DNA of 64,000 nt from Gammaproteobacteria bacterium 45_16_T64 (GTDB lineage Bacteria > Pseudomonadota > Gammaproteobacteria > Pseudomonadales > Ketobacteraceae): assembly GCA_002162955.1 (NCBI GenBank), contig MABD01000012.1:25566-89565 (forward strand), given 5' to 3'. Position 1 is the stretch's first letter; every line of letters begins with the position of its first letter. The notes under the pieces were generated by a model. It had not been told where the DNA came from and did not search any database. It was given only the letters and a program-made list of their open reading frames with translations. Positions 27,577 to 36,111 of the stretch are shown here, piece after piece. A program made the position numbers and the translations under genes.

Positions 27577-28728
27577 TTAAGCGGCATTCTTGTCAAGATT
27601 TATAGACTTTTGCGGTATATTGACGGACACAATTTCTGCTGATTTTTTCTGCTTGGCTTTCTTGCCAAAAGGCAGAGCATACTTGAATATTCTGCCAACA
27701 ACCGTAGAGAACTGCTTTTTGAAAGACCCAGTATTGTAATTCTGACCGTACCGTACACAAATATCTTGTACCTTTTCAGATAGTTCTGCATATCGAACCC
27801 CAGGCACATCTGGAAACATATGATGTTCAATTTGGTGACTTAGATTCCCCGTCAAAAAATCAAACATTCGACCACCAACAAGGTTACTAGATCCCCTCAA
27901 TTGACGAAGGTACCATTGCCCCCTAGATTCGTTCTCTATAATCTCTTTTGGGAATGTCTCTGCGTCTTCAGTGAAGTGACCGCAGAATATGATACCAAAT
28001 GTCCAAAGATTTCGTATCACACCAGCCATTAGGTTACCCGTAATTACCGGTATGAACATTGGACCTGCCAACAGAGGAAAGAAAAGATAGTCCTTAGCAA
28101 ATTGCTTCCGCATTTTCTTAGCGATAGGCTTAAGCTCTTCCCTTATTTCAGCGAATGACTTTTCACCAGTAATCAATTTCTCTAATTCTAGAGACTGCAA
28201 TGCTAACGTCCACTCAAACGTTAACGCGAGAAAGGTAGCAATAATTGGGTTCGCGAGGTATCGAGGGCTCCACTCTTGCTCAGGAAATAGTCGCAATGCT
28301 CCATAACCAATATCATGGTCCATTTCCAATACATTCGTATACGTATGGTGCATAAAGTTATGGGTATGGCGCCAATTATCAGCCGTACACACTGTGTCCC
28401 ATTCGTAAGTGCTGCCTCGCAATGTAGGATCATTCATCCAGTCATATTGCCCATGCATCACATTATGACCTAGCTCCATATTCTCGACTATTTTTGACAC
28501 ACCTAGAATTGCGCTACCTGCAACCCAAAATGGTGGTAACCAGCCGAGCATAAGCGAACTTCTGCCAACTATTTCTGTGTAGCGTACAAAATTTCTAACA
28601 CGATAGATGTAATCAGCTTCTTTTTTCCCAAGAGACTCCATTACCTCTTTTCGGATTTCATCAAGCTCTAGACCAAATGCAGTAATTTCTTCTTCATTTA
28701 ACTGACGACTTTTACTTTTAACATCCAT
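27577..28728 (-). CDS. Membrane fatty-acid desaturase (DesB-like, acyl-CoA type)
   Basis: Integral membrane di-iron desaturase. The three histidine boxes are present: HNVMH (HX3H), HNFMHH (HX3HH) and HQIEHH (HX2HH). The LSHQIEHHMFPD box and the size (383 residues from ATG 28728) resemble Pseudomonas DesB-type delta-9 acyl-CoA desaturases. ATG 28728 fits the GTGAGA box better than the GTG at 28740. It lies 21 bases after a reductase gene that would supply electrons, matching the desC-desB order. Likely role: tuning membrane unsaturation using exogenous fatty acids. Regulation is probably through the palindromes upstream of the reductase gene. Confidence 0.88.
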   Translation of the reverse strand: MDVKSKSRQLNEEEITAFGLELDEIRKEVMESLGKKEADYIYRVRNFVRYTEIVGRSSLMLGWLPPFWVAGSAILGVSKIVENMELGHNVMHGQYDWMNDPTLRGSTYEWDTVCTADNWRHTHNFMHHTYTNVLEMDHDIGYGALRLFPEQEWSPRYLANPIIATFLALTFEWTLALQSLELEKLITGEKSFAEIREELKPIAKKMRKQFAKDYLFFPLLAGPMFIPVITGNLMAGVIRNLWTFGIIFCGHFTEDAETFPKEIIENESRGQWYLRQLRGSSNLVGGRMFDFLTGNLSHQIEHHMFPDVPGVRYAELSEKVQDICVRYGQNYNTGSFKKQFSTVVGRIFKYALPFGKKAKQKKSAEIVSVNIPQKSINLDKNAA

Positions 28729-28749
28729 AATAATTCTCACTGTAAAATA

Positions 28750-29817
28750 TTAGATATCTAAAACTACGGCACTTAATGGTTCGCTCACACAAATCCGAAT
28801 TTGCGTATTAGGTTGGTCATCTATCTCACCTGTTACTAGGTCACGGACAACTCCAGACACCTTAGTACAGCTACAGGTCTTACACATTCCAATTCGGCAC
28901 CCGTGAGCCGGTCTGGCTCCAGCGGCTTCAGCACTTTCTAAAAGGCTTGGTTTACTATTCAATAATTCTTGCTGACTTCTACGCAACATGATCGGCATTT
29001 TATTAGCAGGCACATCGCTCTCAATAGCCGGCAACCCAAAAACTTCTTTATTCAAACGCGGTGTTATATTCTGTGCTTCCCAAACCTTGCTGACGACTGA
29101 CATCAATCCTGGAGGACCACATAGATAAGTCTCCCTGTCACTGTAGTCGTTACATAACGCTGCAAGCTGCTCTATGCTAAAGCTCCCCGCATCGCCATCT
29201 TCTGCTAAAGCGTAGTGAACCGTTACTGATGGATGTTTCTCCGCAAGCTTGTCAAATTCTTTACCGAAAGCGAGGTCTTCTTTACTGTTAGCGTAATAAA
29301 TTACTGTGGCATCAACGTTGGATTGGCGGGTTATTGCTTCAACTAAAAGGCTAAAGATTGGTGTAACACCACTTCCCCCAGCAATAAACAGCAAGCTGTC
29401 GGGTGTCGTTTGAGGCAGTACGAATTCGCCTGCAACATCAGCCATCTCAATGGTGTCGCCTACTTCTAATTGATGATGCATCCAATTAGATACTCTGCCA
29501 TAAGGCTGTCGCTTTACCGCAATCTCAATGACTTCACTATTCGGAGGGCTCACCAAGCTATAGCAACGCTCCAGAAACACTCCATCGATCATAACCTTGA
29601 ACGTTGCGTATTGACCCGCCTTAAACGCACTCCAGTGACGGTTAGTCCGTAGTGTTATACGTTTAATATCTGGGGTTTCGTCTTTAATTGACAGAACGCG
29701 TGCCATCTTACGATTAGTCGTTAACATTGGGTCCATGTGTGCAAACATGAAATCAATCCAATCTTCTTTTACTGTTTTTCTTACAATCCGCTTGATCGTT
29801 GAATTAGCTGCATTCAT
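28750..29817 (-). CDS. Ferredoxin-NAD(P)H reductase-type flavoprotein with 2Fe-2S domain (DesC-like)
   Basis: 355-residue cytoplasmic electron-transfer protein. The FAD-binding part includes RCYSLVSPP and GRVSNWMH, the NAD(P)-binding part has LFIAGGSGVTPIFSLL and YLCGPPGLM, and the C-terminal plant-type 2Fe-2S domain has CRIGMCKTC (CX4CX2C) with the fourth Cys in IRICVSEP. The order FAD, NAD, 2Fe-2S is that of desaturase and hydroxylase reductases. It is the first gene of a two-gene operon and presumably reduces the desaturase. Two palindromes lie 28-98 bases upstream of its start. Confidence 0.9.
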   Translation of the reverse strand: MNAANSTIKRIVRKTVKEDWIDFMFAHMDPMLTTNRKMARVLSIKDETPDIKRITLRTNRHWSAFKAGQYATFKVMIDGVFLERCYSLVSPPNSEVIEIAVKRQPYGRVSNWMHHQLEVGDTIEMADVAGEFVLPQTTPDSLLFIAGGSGVTPIFSLLVEAITRQSNVDATVIYYANSKEDLAFGKEFDKLAEKHPSVTVHYALAEDGDAGSFSIEQLAALCNDYSDRETYLCGPPGLMSVVSKVWEAQNITPRLNKEVFGLPAIESDVPANKMPIMLRRSQQELLNSKPSLLESAEAAGARPAHGCRIGMCKTCSCTKVSGVVRDLVTGEIDDQPNTQIRICVSEPLSAVVLDI

Positions 29818-29844
29818 GTCTAAACAGGCCCCATATAATCTTGA

Positions 29845-29860
29845 GTGAACATATGCTCAC
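29845..29860. promoter_or_regulatory. Palindromic operator candidate, desaturase operon (proximal)
   Basis: GTGAACATATGCTCAC, a 16-base palindrome with one mismatched pair, 28 bases upstream of the reductase ATG. Position and size fit a TetR-type (DesT/FabR-like) fatty-acid regulator site, but no such regulator gene lies nearby. Confidence 0.5.
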
Positions 29861-29896
29861 CGAATATATAGATATCGAATTTTAAGTCAACACCTG

Positions 29897-29915
29897 TACA
29901 CCAATAATTGGTGTA
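29897..29915. promoter_or_regulatory. Palindromic operator candidate, desaturase operon (distal)
   Basis: Perfect 9-base arms TACACCAAT and ATTGGTGTA around a single A, 80 bases upstream of the reductase start. The sequence differs from the proximal palindrome, so a second regulator is likely. Confidence 0.5.
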
Positions 29916-30100
29916 AAAAGAGATATAAACGCTCGAAATTGCAATTAGATAACCCAATTACAGGTATTATCGGCGAATATGGCATATTTTTGGCTGGTTC
30001 TAGCATATACAGTTTATAAGCACATGTGCACACAGAACACTTTCTACTTTACCATAGTCTTAAATATCACGACAAAACCCACCGTCATCAAATCGTGATA

Positions 30101-31063
30101 TCAACGAATAACTTTGTCCACCTGAAGCAATTTACTTTCCTTAAACCGAATCCCCCGGTCCTGGCTTATCTTAACGTTTACGTGCTTGATCACTGACAAT
30201 GGCTGTTCGAATGTTTCCCCCTCTATCTTCCAGCGATTATCCATTAGGTCAAAGATCTTGCCTGCAGTCTGAGCGCCTAATCCAGTATGGTCGGGGAACA
30301 CTGCGAGGCTCCCCATATTCAGTTGTGTCTTAGTGAGCGTTTCTACACCCACTACCACCGGCTTGTTAAAGCGAGTCATAAATGGCATCCAAGATCGAGT
30401 GATCAGATCTCTCGTAAGTAACCGGCTGTCATTGCTAATCCAAAGTGCATCTATGGATTTGTCGGCAAGCTTTCTTAATGCCTGCTTTGTTTTTCTTGTG
30501 CTATTCGCATCACTATCCGATATCCCTACGGAAACCAATTCAATACCTTCAGATTCACAATAGCGTCTATTCTCCTCAATCATATCAATCATATCGTGGC
30601 GATAGAGCACGCCGACGCGTTTGATGTTTTTAGCGGTAATCGAACGAAGACTGACTAGACTCGTCACTGCGGGTATTTCATAAAGAATGCCGGTAACGTT
30701 CTTACTCCCCGCCAACACTCGATCTATAAATAACGCGGCTACTGCAATGCTCGGTGGCAACGAGATAGCAGGTCGATCTTCTTGAAGCCCTCTGAATAGC
30801 TTCAACTGCCTATTCCCCATAAGTACTATTGCACGGGGCTGATATCGCTCTATAACCGCATATAGATCGGATTTCGTTGATTTTGCATCAAAAACGATAT
30901 CTTCATAACGTAACTCGCCGGCCAATTCATCGGAAATCCCCGAGACTATTTGCTCAAAGTGATGCCCAGATGGACGAACAATCAATATAGAATCAATGGC
31001 ATATACTGGGCTGCTTGAGACCAGCAACAGTAGCAAGAAAAATACAGCCCGAGAAAAGCTCAT
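30101..31063 (-). CDS. Periplasmic ABC-type substrate-binding-like protein (ABC_sub_bind type)
   Basis: About 320 residues with a signal peptide (VFFLLLLLVSSSPVYA). The body has the two-lobed binding-protein pattern of the ABC_sub_bind family: IVLMGNRQL, VTGILYEIPA, IKRVGVLYRHDM, DALWISNDSRLL and FNKPVVVGVE. Start ATG 31063 has GGAGG upstream and overlaps the stop of the preceding gene (ATGA), so the two are coupled. No permease or ATPase gene is near; instead a membrane CheA-like kinase is transcribed divergently. A sensory rather than transport role is inferred. The ligand is unknown. Confidence 0.8.
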   Translation of the reverse strand: MSFSRAVFFLLLLLVSSSPVYAIDSILIVRPSGHHFEQIVSGISDELAGELRYEDIVFDAKSTKSDLYAVIERYQPRAIVLMGNRQLKLFRGLQEDRPAISLPPSIAVAALFIDRVLAGSKNVTGILYEIPAVTSLVSLRSITAKNIKRVGVLYRHDMIDMIEENRRYCESEGIELVSVGISDSDANSTRKTKQALRKLADKSIDALWISNDSRLLTRDLITRSWMPFMTRFNKPVVVGVETLTKTQLNMGSLAVFPDHTGLGAQTAGKIFDLMDNRWKIEGETFEQPLSVIKHVNVKISQDRGIRFKESKLLQVDKVIR

Positions 31064-31815
31064 AACGCCTTCCTCCACTTCTCTACCCGAAGGTAGCTGT
31101 TCACCACAGGATCAAATCTAGAGACACAATCGGATATCACATCCCTATCGCTTTGCTTCAAATAACTTACTACTGGTAACCCGAGTCGAATATCTGTTCT
31201 TGTCACCTTCAGCTTTAGTCGGGTAACTTCTTTTAAGTCAGTTAAATCACTGTCAGATATAAATAAGGCGTCGGCTCCGTTAAAATTCAGTAATGGAAGT
31301 AAGTCTTCGGCTTTTCCCACTCGCTTTATCGCGACATCACCCAGCAAGGATCGTATGAACGCTCTCATGGCCTTCCTACCCAACAAATCAATAACGCCGA
31401 TTTTCTTCTTCGACAACTCACTAACACTAAGCGCATTTCCCAGCGAGACCAAATAGTAACTTTCGAGCTGAGATTGCTCTCTCTGGCCCTCCAATAGCGT
31501 TTTATAAACTGTGTACGGCTTTATTACATCGGGCAAAGAGATGGTTGCATCGGGAGCCGAACTCAGAACGTGCTTCTTGAAGTCTTTAGCCTTGCCGTAA
31601 ACATGCACTTCAAGCGAAGGGCAAATCGCTCCAATTTTCTTCTGCATCGCATGAGCTTTGGTATAGCTAGGATTATAAATATACAAAGTTGGTGGTGAGT
31701 TTGCTCTACAGGGCTCAGATAGGAAAAATAAACAAGCAAATACCGTAAAGAACGAAGAAACGCAAAGCTTCTTCGCCTCTGGACAGAATAATGTAGAGAA
31801 ACGACAATGCATCAT
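31060..31815 (-). CDS. Exported protein, possibly phosphonate-type periplasmic binding protein
   Basis: 251 residues with an export signal (SFFTVFACLFFLSEPCRA). After the signal, weak binding-protein features occur: LYIYNPSYTKAH, LLEGQREQSQLESYYLVSLGNALSVSELSKKKIGVIDLLGRK and GADALFISDSDL, resembling the PhnD-type family in which the second lobe begins with a KIGV strand. Identity to any named protein is not recognised. It is the first gene of a two-gene operon with overlapping stop and start, and lies 234 bases from the divergent CheA-like kinase gene. AGGGGGA precedes the ATG pair. Probably works with the downstream binding-like protein. Confidence 0.7.
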   Translation of the reverse strand: MMHCRFSTLFCPEAKKLCVSSFFTVFACLFFLSEPCRANSPPTLYIYNPSYTKAHAMQKKIGAICPSLEVHVYGKAKDFKKHVLSSAPDATISLPDVIKPYTVYKTLLEGQREQSQLESYYLVSLGNALSVSELSKKKIGVIDLLGRKAMRAFIRSLLGDVAIKRVGKAEDLLPLLNFNGADALFISDSDLTDLKEVTRLKLKVTRTDIRLGLPVVSYLKQSDRDVISDCVSRFDPVVNSYLRVEKWRKAL

Positions 31816-32049
31816 TCCCCCTTACAGCCCCGACATCTATTTCGACTCAATCCGACCCCTCCTTCATGCCTATTAAATGTAGCACAAATCGTGTTAGGTA
31901 TTTTCACCCTTACACCACGATCGAGCACGCCTTCTAAGCTTATGACTATTAGGAATAAGCTTAAGATCAATACTTGTTAACACCTGCTCACTTTGCCGCA
32001 CTCTCCCTCTTTTTAAACTATAGTTTATGAATATGCCCTACTTGCCAAT

Positions 32050-34965
32050 ATGGGGAAGTCTGCGTTGAAATTCACTAGTATTCGTAAGAAACTCATTGCT
32101 CAAGTCAGCCTTATCTTGGCAGTCTCTTTTGCGTCTGTGTTATCACTTATTTCCTATATGAGTGTCCAAGAATCTACCGAGTTCTTTGAACAAAACGAAG
32201 TTCAAATTGAACGCGCGCTCATCGAAAAGGGAAAGCTACTGACAGAAAACAACTCAATTGCGTTAATTGGCATGATCGAGGATAATGCGTTTTCTGCAAT
32301 TCAGGAGCTCGTTTCATCTACCGTACGTTCTGATCGAGATATTCTTTTTGGTAGCTTTGTTGACATGGAAAATAGCCCCTGGGTAAAAGTAACCCCAAAC
32401 AACCCGACGGGCTTTCTTGAGCAGCAAGAAATACTCGTTGACGTAAATACCCAGTGGGCATCTTCACTAAAGAGTAGTGGCGTTAAGAAAACAACGATGG
32501 AGGGGTACTCCGTCTATCTTTTTGCTGCGCCAGTAACCTTCGATAGCGAGATACAGGGCTTTATTCAATACGCGTTATCTAATAGGTCCGTGCTAGAAAG
32601 TATAGAGTCAGCTCGAAACCAATCAGATAAGTCACTGAGGCGCACGCTATCCCTTTTGATTTTATTGGGATGTCTCGCAGGAGGCATGTCCTTTATTGCA
32701 GTAAGAAAAATGGCGGTAAAACTATCCCAACCACTCAACGCCCTTAAGGAAGCAGCTGAAAATATTGGCGATGGCGATTATCAAACAAAAATACATATAG
32801 ATAGTAATGATGAAATTGGCCTCCTAGCAGGTAATTTCAATTCCATGCGTAAGACTATAAAAAAGAAAATAAAGGACCTTAGCGAACTAAACGCATTGGG
32901 CAGGACTCTTTCAGTCATCAAATCAGAGAAAGATGTGTTTCGACTAACGCTCATAAGTAGCCATGTTCATGCGAACGCAAAGTACAGCTATATTCACTCA
33001 AGAGATAAAGAGATTCCTATTGAGAGCCAATGCCATCAACCAGAAAATGCAGAGGACCCCATATGGAACAACGCCCTTCAAAATCTAATTTCATCCTACG
33101 TAGCCTCTAATCTAGAAACCTGCATTCATCAGATGTACGTCCTTGATGACATACGGACGGTCATCGAAGTACCATTTCTTGCAGGAGAAACAATCGTGGC
33201 GTCTATGTTTCTCTGCGGTGACGAGGATTCACTGGTGTTCTCTGATAGTGACCGAGAGTACTATCAATCTTTGGCTCAGGTCGCGATGGTCTCCCACCAC
33301 AACCTCCACCTTAAACACAAAATTGAAATTCATAATAGAGACTTAGAAGTAACCATTGGAGAACGGACTACATCATTACGAGAAAAAACCAATGATATTA
33401 GCAGCATGATGCAAAACCTTAGCCAGGGATTATTTACCATTATCGACAAAGGAATCGTACATCACGAGTACGCGAAACACCTTGAGACTATATTCAACAC
33501 GCCGTTTATTGCGGGTAGTAACGCTATTGACCTTCTGTTCTCACACTCAACCCTTGGGGAGGATCGGAGGGAGCAAATCACTGCTGTTGTATACTGTCTT
33601 ATTGGAAGTGATGAAATGATGTTCGAGTTCAATTGTCATCTGTTGGTGTCACACATAGAAGTCACGCTGGACCAAGTAACAAAAAATCTTGAATTAGACT
33701 GGAAGCCGATTGTACACGAAGGTCGCATTAGTAAAATAATGGTGGCCGTAAGAGATGTCACCAAGATAAAGGTTCTTGAGGGGGAAACCAAAAACCAACA
33801 AAAAGAACTCAATATCATAAGCCATTTACTCTCTGTAAAAATAGATGACTATCTCCAGTTTATTTCCACAACGGGAGAGTTAATCGCCAATAGCAAAGAG
33901 CTTATCGACAGAAGCCCACAAGAACCACTCGATACGATCAGTGGCCTTTTTAGAAACATGCATACCATAAAGGGAAACGCCAGAATCTATGGATTTTCTT
34001 ACATATCAGACCACGCACATTCCATCGAAAACTATTACGACAAACTTCGCAATAGACCCAACGTATCTATCACCCCAACTGAAATACTATCCAAAATCCG
34101 TAACTTAGAATGCATCATCCAACAATATGGACATGTGAATGACAACATATTGAATAGAAAAATAGATTCGATGGCCGAAAACTGTGACAACCACCGATTT
34201 ATAGAAAAATCTAAACTCAGCATTCTTCACGACGACATTAATCAGCTAAACCGGTTAAACCTTAGCTCTCCTGCACGCAACCTAATAAACAATTTATCGG
34301 AATCTATTGACTCATTGAATGCAGAAACGCTAGAGCAGTCCCTATCCGGTATATGCAGAGTATTGCCTGCGTTAGCAAAAGATATGGGAAAGAGAAATCC
34401 CAATATCATCATTAATGCAGAGGGAGTGCTGATAAAAGAAAGTGCGGCCAAACTTATAACAAACATCATCACCCACAGCATCAGCAATAGTCTATGTCAC
34501 GGCATAGACAATTCAGAAGTTCGCATTGACAGCGGTAAATCTCCAGAAGGAAATATCTCTATTGATGCAAGAATAGTAAATCAAATGCTAGAATTAGAGA
34601 TCTATGATGATGGCAAAGGATTGGCCATAAAAAAGATTAGGGAACAAGCCATATTGAGAAACAAACTCAATGAGGGAGAGCAGTTTACTCGTGAATCATT
34701 AAATAAAACGCTATTCTCATCGGGCCTATCAACATCGAGTAGGGTCACAGACATGTCTGGCCGGGGGGTAGGCATGGACGCTATCAAGCACGCGATAGAT
34801 GACGCTGGTGGAAGCGTCATAATTGAATTTCTAGATGACATCAATGAGACTGAAAATGATTTCATCCCCTTTAAAATTCACATCAGACTCCCAAGTGGCA
34901 CTTTCGTGGAAAGTTGTCGCGAAAAACGTTTGTCTCCAATGATAAAAAAAGAAGCGGAAAGATGA
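32050..34965 (+). CDS. Transmembrane CheA-like kinase (sensor, HAMP, GAF-like, PAS-like, HPt, HATPase)
   Basis: 971 residues. TM1 is about 15-36, a periplasmic sensor about 40-195, TM2 about 198-217, HAMP about 218-272, a GAF-like region about 280-440, a coiled coil, a PAS-like region about 450-590, an HPt domain with NMHTIKGNAR (His 638), and a CheA-type ATPase with HSISNSLCHGID, YDDGKGLAIKKI, FSSGLSTSSRVTDMSGRGVGMDAI. Unlike CheA it has no CheY-binding P2 and no CheW-like C-terminal domain, and it is membrane-anchored. ATG 32050 lacks a ribosome site; TTG 32065 follows GGGGAAG and may be the real start. It overlaps the receiver gene by ATGA. Two binding-like proteins are divergent, suggesting they feed signals to its sensor. 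Confidence 0.87.
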   Translation: MGKSALKFTSIRKKLIAQVSLILAVSFASVLSLISYMSVQESTEFFEQNEVQIERALIEKGKLLTENNSIALIGMIEDNAFSAIQELVSSTVRSDRDILFGSFVDMENSPWVKVTPNNPTGFLEQQEILVDVNTQWASSLKSSGVKKTTMEGYSVYLFAAPVTFDSEIQGFIQYALSNRSVLESIESARNQSDKSLRRTLSLLILLGCLAGGMSFIAVRKMAVKLSQPLNALKEAAENIGDGDYQTKIHIDSNDEIGLLAGNFNSMRKTIKKKIKDLSELNALGRTLSVIKSEKDVFRLTLISSHVHANAKYSYIHSRDKEIPIESQCHQPENAEDPIWNNALQNLISSYVASNLETCIHQMYVLDDIRTVIEVPFLAGETIVASMFLCGDEDSLVFSDSDREYYQSLAQVAMVSHHNLHLKHKIEIHNRDLEVTIGERTTSLREKTNDISSMMQNLSQGLFTIIDKGIVHHEYAKHLETIFNTPFIAGSNAIDLLFSHSTLGEDRREQITAVVYCLIGSDEMMFEFNCHLLVSHIEVTLDQVTKNLELDWKPIVHEGRISKIMVAVRDVTKIKVLEGETKNQQKELNIISHLLSVKIDDYLQFISTTGELIANSKELIDRSPQEPLDTISGLFRNMHTIKGNARIYGFSYISDHAHSIENYYDKLRNRPNVSITPTEILSKIRNLECIIQQYGHVNDNILNRKIDSMAENCDNHRFIEKSKLSILHDDINQLNRLNLSSPARNLINNLSESIDSLNAETLEQSLSGICRVLPALAKDMGKRNPNIIINAEGVLIKESAAKLITNIITHSISNSLCHGIDNSEVRIDSGKSPEGNISIDARIVNQMLELEIYDDGKGLAIKKIREQAILRNKLNEGEQFTRESLNKTLFSSGLSTSSRVTDMSGRGVGMDAIKHAIDDAGGSVIIEFLDDINETENDFIPFKIHIRLPSGTFVESCREKRLSPMIKKEAER

Positions 34966-35354
34966 AATCAATTTTAATCGTAGAGGACTCATCAATAGAA
35001 ACAGAAATTTACCGTAAATTGCTTAGTAAGGACTTTCTTACTCACTTTGAACTCACTGCCGAAGGCGCTCTGAAGAGCATCCAGAATAACAGTTTTGATT
35101 TGCTCGTTAGCGACGCTAATCTTCCAGGTATGAGCGGGCCAAGATTGATAAAAACGGTTCGCGCCAATGGGTTCTGTCCAGGCATTAGTATTGTCGCTGT
35201 AAGCGGCGACAGAAAAGGAATAGAAGATGCCATTGCCTCAGGTGCAGACGCTTGGTTTTTAAAACCGATTAACCACAAAATATTTCAGCAGTCTCTGCAA
35301 ACGATACTCGACAAAAAGGCAGCCCCCTCTCCTTCTGACAATTTTCTAACCTAA
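34962..35354 (+). CDS. Single-domain response regulator, partner of the CheA-like kinase
   Basis: 130 residues from ATG 34962, which overlaps the kinase stop (ATGA). A longer frame from 34914 would run inside the kinase gene and add a non-receiver stretch. Receiver residues: acidic VEDSS, phospho-acceptor Asp in LLVSDANLPGMSG, Ser in AVSGDR and Lys in WFLKPIN. No output domain. It is the obvious target of the kinase encoded just upstream. Confidence 0.9.
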   Translation: MKSILIVEDSSIETEIYRKLLSKDFLTHFELTAEGALKSIQNNSFDLLVSDANLPGMSGPRLIKTVRANGFCPGISIVAVSGDRKGIEDAIASGADAWFLKPINHKIFQQSLQTILDKKAAPSPSDNFLT

Positions 35355-35396
35355 TTCCGAGGACTTATCAAGGTCACCGCCCTAAATATTGTCTTG

Positions 35397-35452
35397 TAAA
35401 AGCAACATAACTATACTAGAGTGGTCATTCTAATATAGTTATGTTGCTTTTA
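35397..35452. promoter_or_regulatory. Long inverted repeat / TetR operator overlapping the regulator's start region
   Basis: 24-base arms (35397-35420 and 35429-35452) pair with one mismatch around an 8-base spacer. The core ATACTAGA, 8 bases, TCTAATAT matches the palindrome before the dehalogenase gene, so it is very likely the regulator's own operator. The extended arms could also fold in RNA as a stem just before the ATG at 35456. Confidence 0.7.
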
Positions 35453-35455
35453 TTT

Positions 35456-36037
35456 ATGCCAAGACCCAAGACATTTAATCGAGAGAAAGTACTGGAATCA
35501 GCGACCAAAGTCTTTTGGAAACAAGGCTATGCTGGTACGTCGATGAAGGATCTGGAATTAGCAACCTCTCTCACCCCTGGCAGTATTTACCATGAATTTG
35601 AGAGCAAACAAGGTCTATTCGAACAATCCCTGCAATTTTATGTCGATAATGTCATTACATGGCGGGTTAAGCATTACCTAAAAGAGGAGAATTCTCTCCA
35701 GGGTGTTCGAGAATTTTTACTCACATCCGTTAAGAATGTACCCCAAGAATTTTATGGACAAGCCTGCTTAGCCACCAACTCAACGATTGAGCTTGGCACA
35801 GGTATTCCAACCGTTAATACAATCCTTGCCAAGAGTTTTCGAGTTATCGAAAATGGCTTGCATACACAGCTTCTTGCAGCACAAAACCAAAATGACATCC
35901 GTAAGGATCTGAACTGCAAAAAGGCTGCTCATCAGTTACTTCTGCTGATGTCAGGATTAATGGTTGCAAGTAAAGCTAACACACGACTAGAAAAGCTAGA
36001 AGAATCCATTGATTTCACATTGGACTGTTTTACCTAA
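35456..36037 (+). CDS. TetR/AcrR family transcriptional regulator of the dehalogenase
   Basis: 193 residues from ATG 35456 (MPRPKTFNREKVLESA). The N-terminal helix-turn-helix is typical (VFWKQGYAGTSMKDLELATSLTPGSIYHEFESKQGLF). The C-terminal ligand domain is helical and not assigned. An in-frame ATG at 35441 lies inside the inverted repeat, so the later start is preferred; no ribosome site is seen for either. The same palindrome design occurs before this gene and before the dehalogenase gene 75 bases downstream. It is therefore probably an autorepressor that also represses the dehalogenase and is released by an electrophilic or halogenated compound (inference). Confidence 0.9.
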   Translation: MPRPKTFNREKVLESATKVFWKQGYAGTSMKDLELATSLTPGSIYHEFESKQGLFEQSLQFYVDNVITWRVKHYLKEENSLQGVREFLLTSVKNVPQEFYGQACLATNSTIELGTGIPTVNTILAKSFRVIENGLHTQLLAAQNQNDIRKDLNCKKAAHQLLLLMSGLMVASKANTRLEKLEESIDFTLDCFT

Positions 36038-36060
36038 CGAATCCAACTTTTTTTTGCCCG

Positions 36061-36084
36061 ATACTAGAGCGACCATTCTAGTAT
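36061..36084. promoter_or_regulatory. TetR operator candidate before the haloalkane dehalogenase gene
   Basis: Perfect arms ATACTAGA and TCTAGTAT separated by 8 bases (gcgaccat), 28 bases upstream of the dehalogenase ATG. Spacer and arms match the site before the TetR gene (spacer gtggtcat). The ribosome site AGGAG follows the operator. Confidence 0.72.
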
Positions 36085-36111
36085 ATTATTTATTCACACG
36101 AGGAGATAGTA

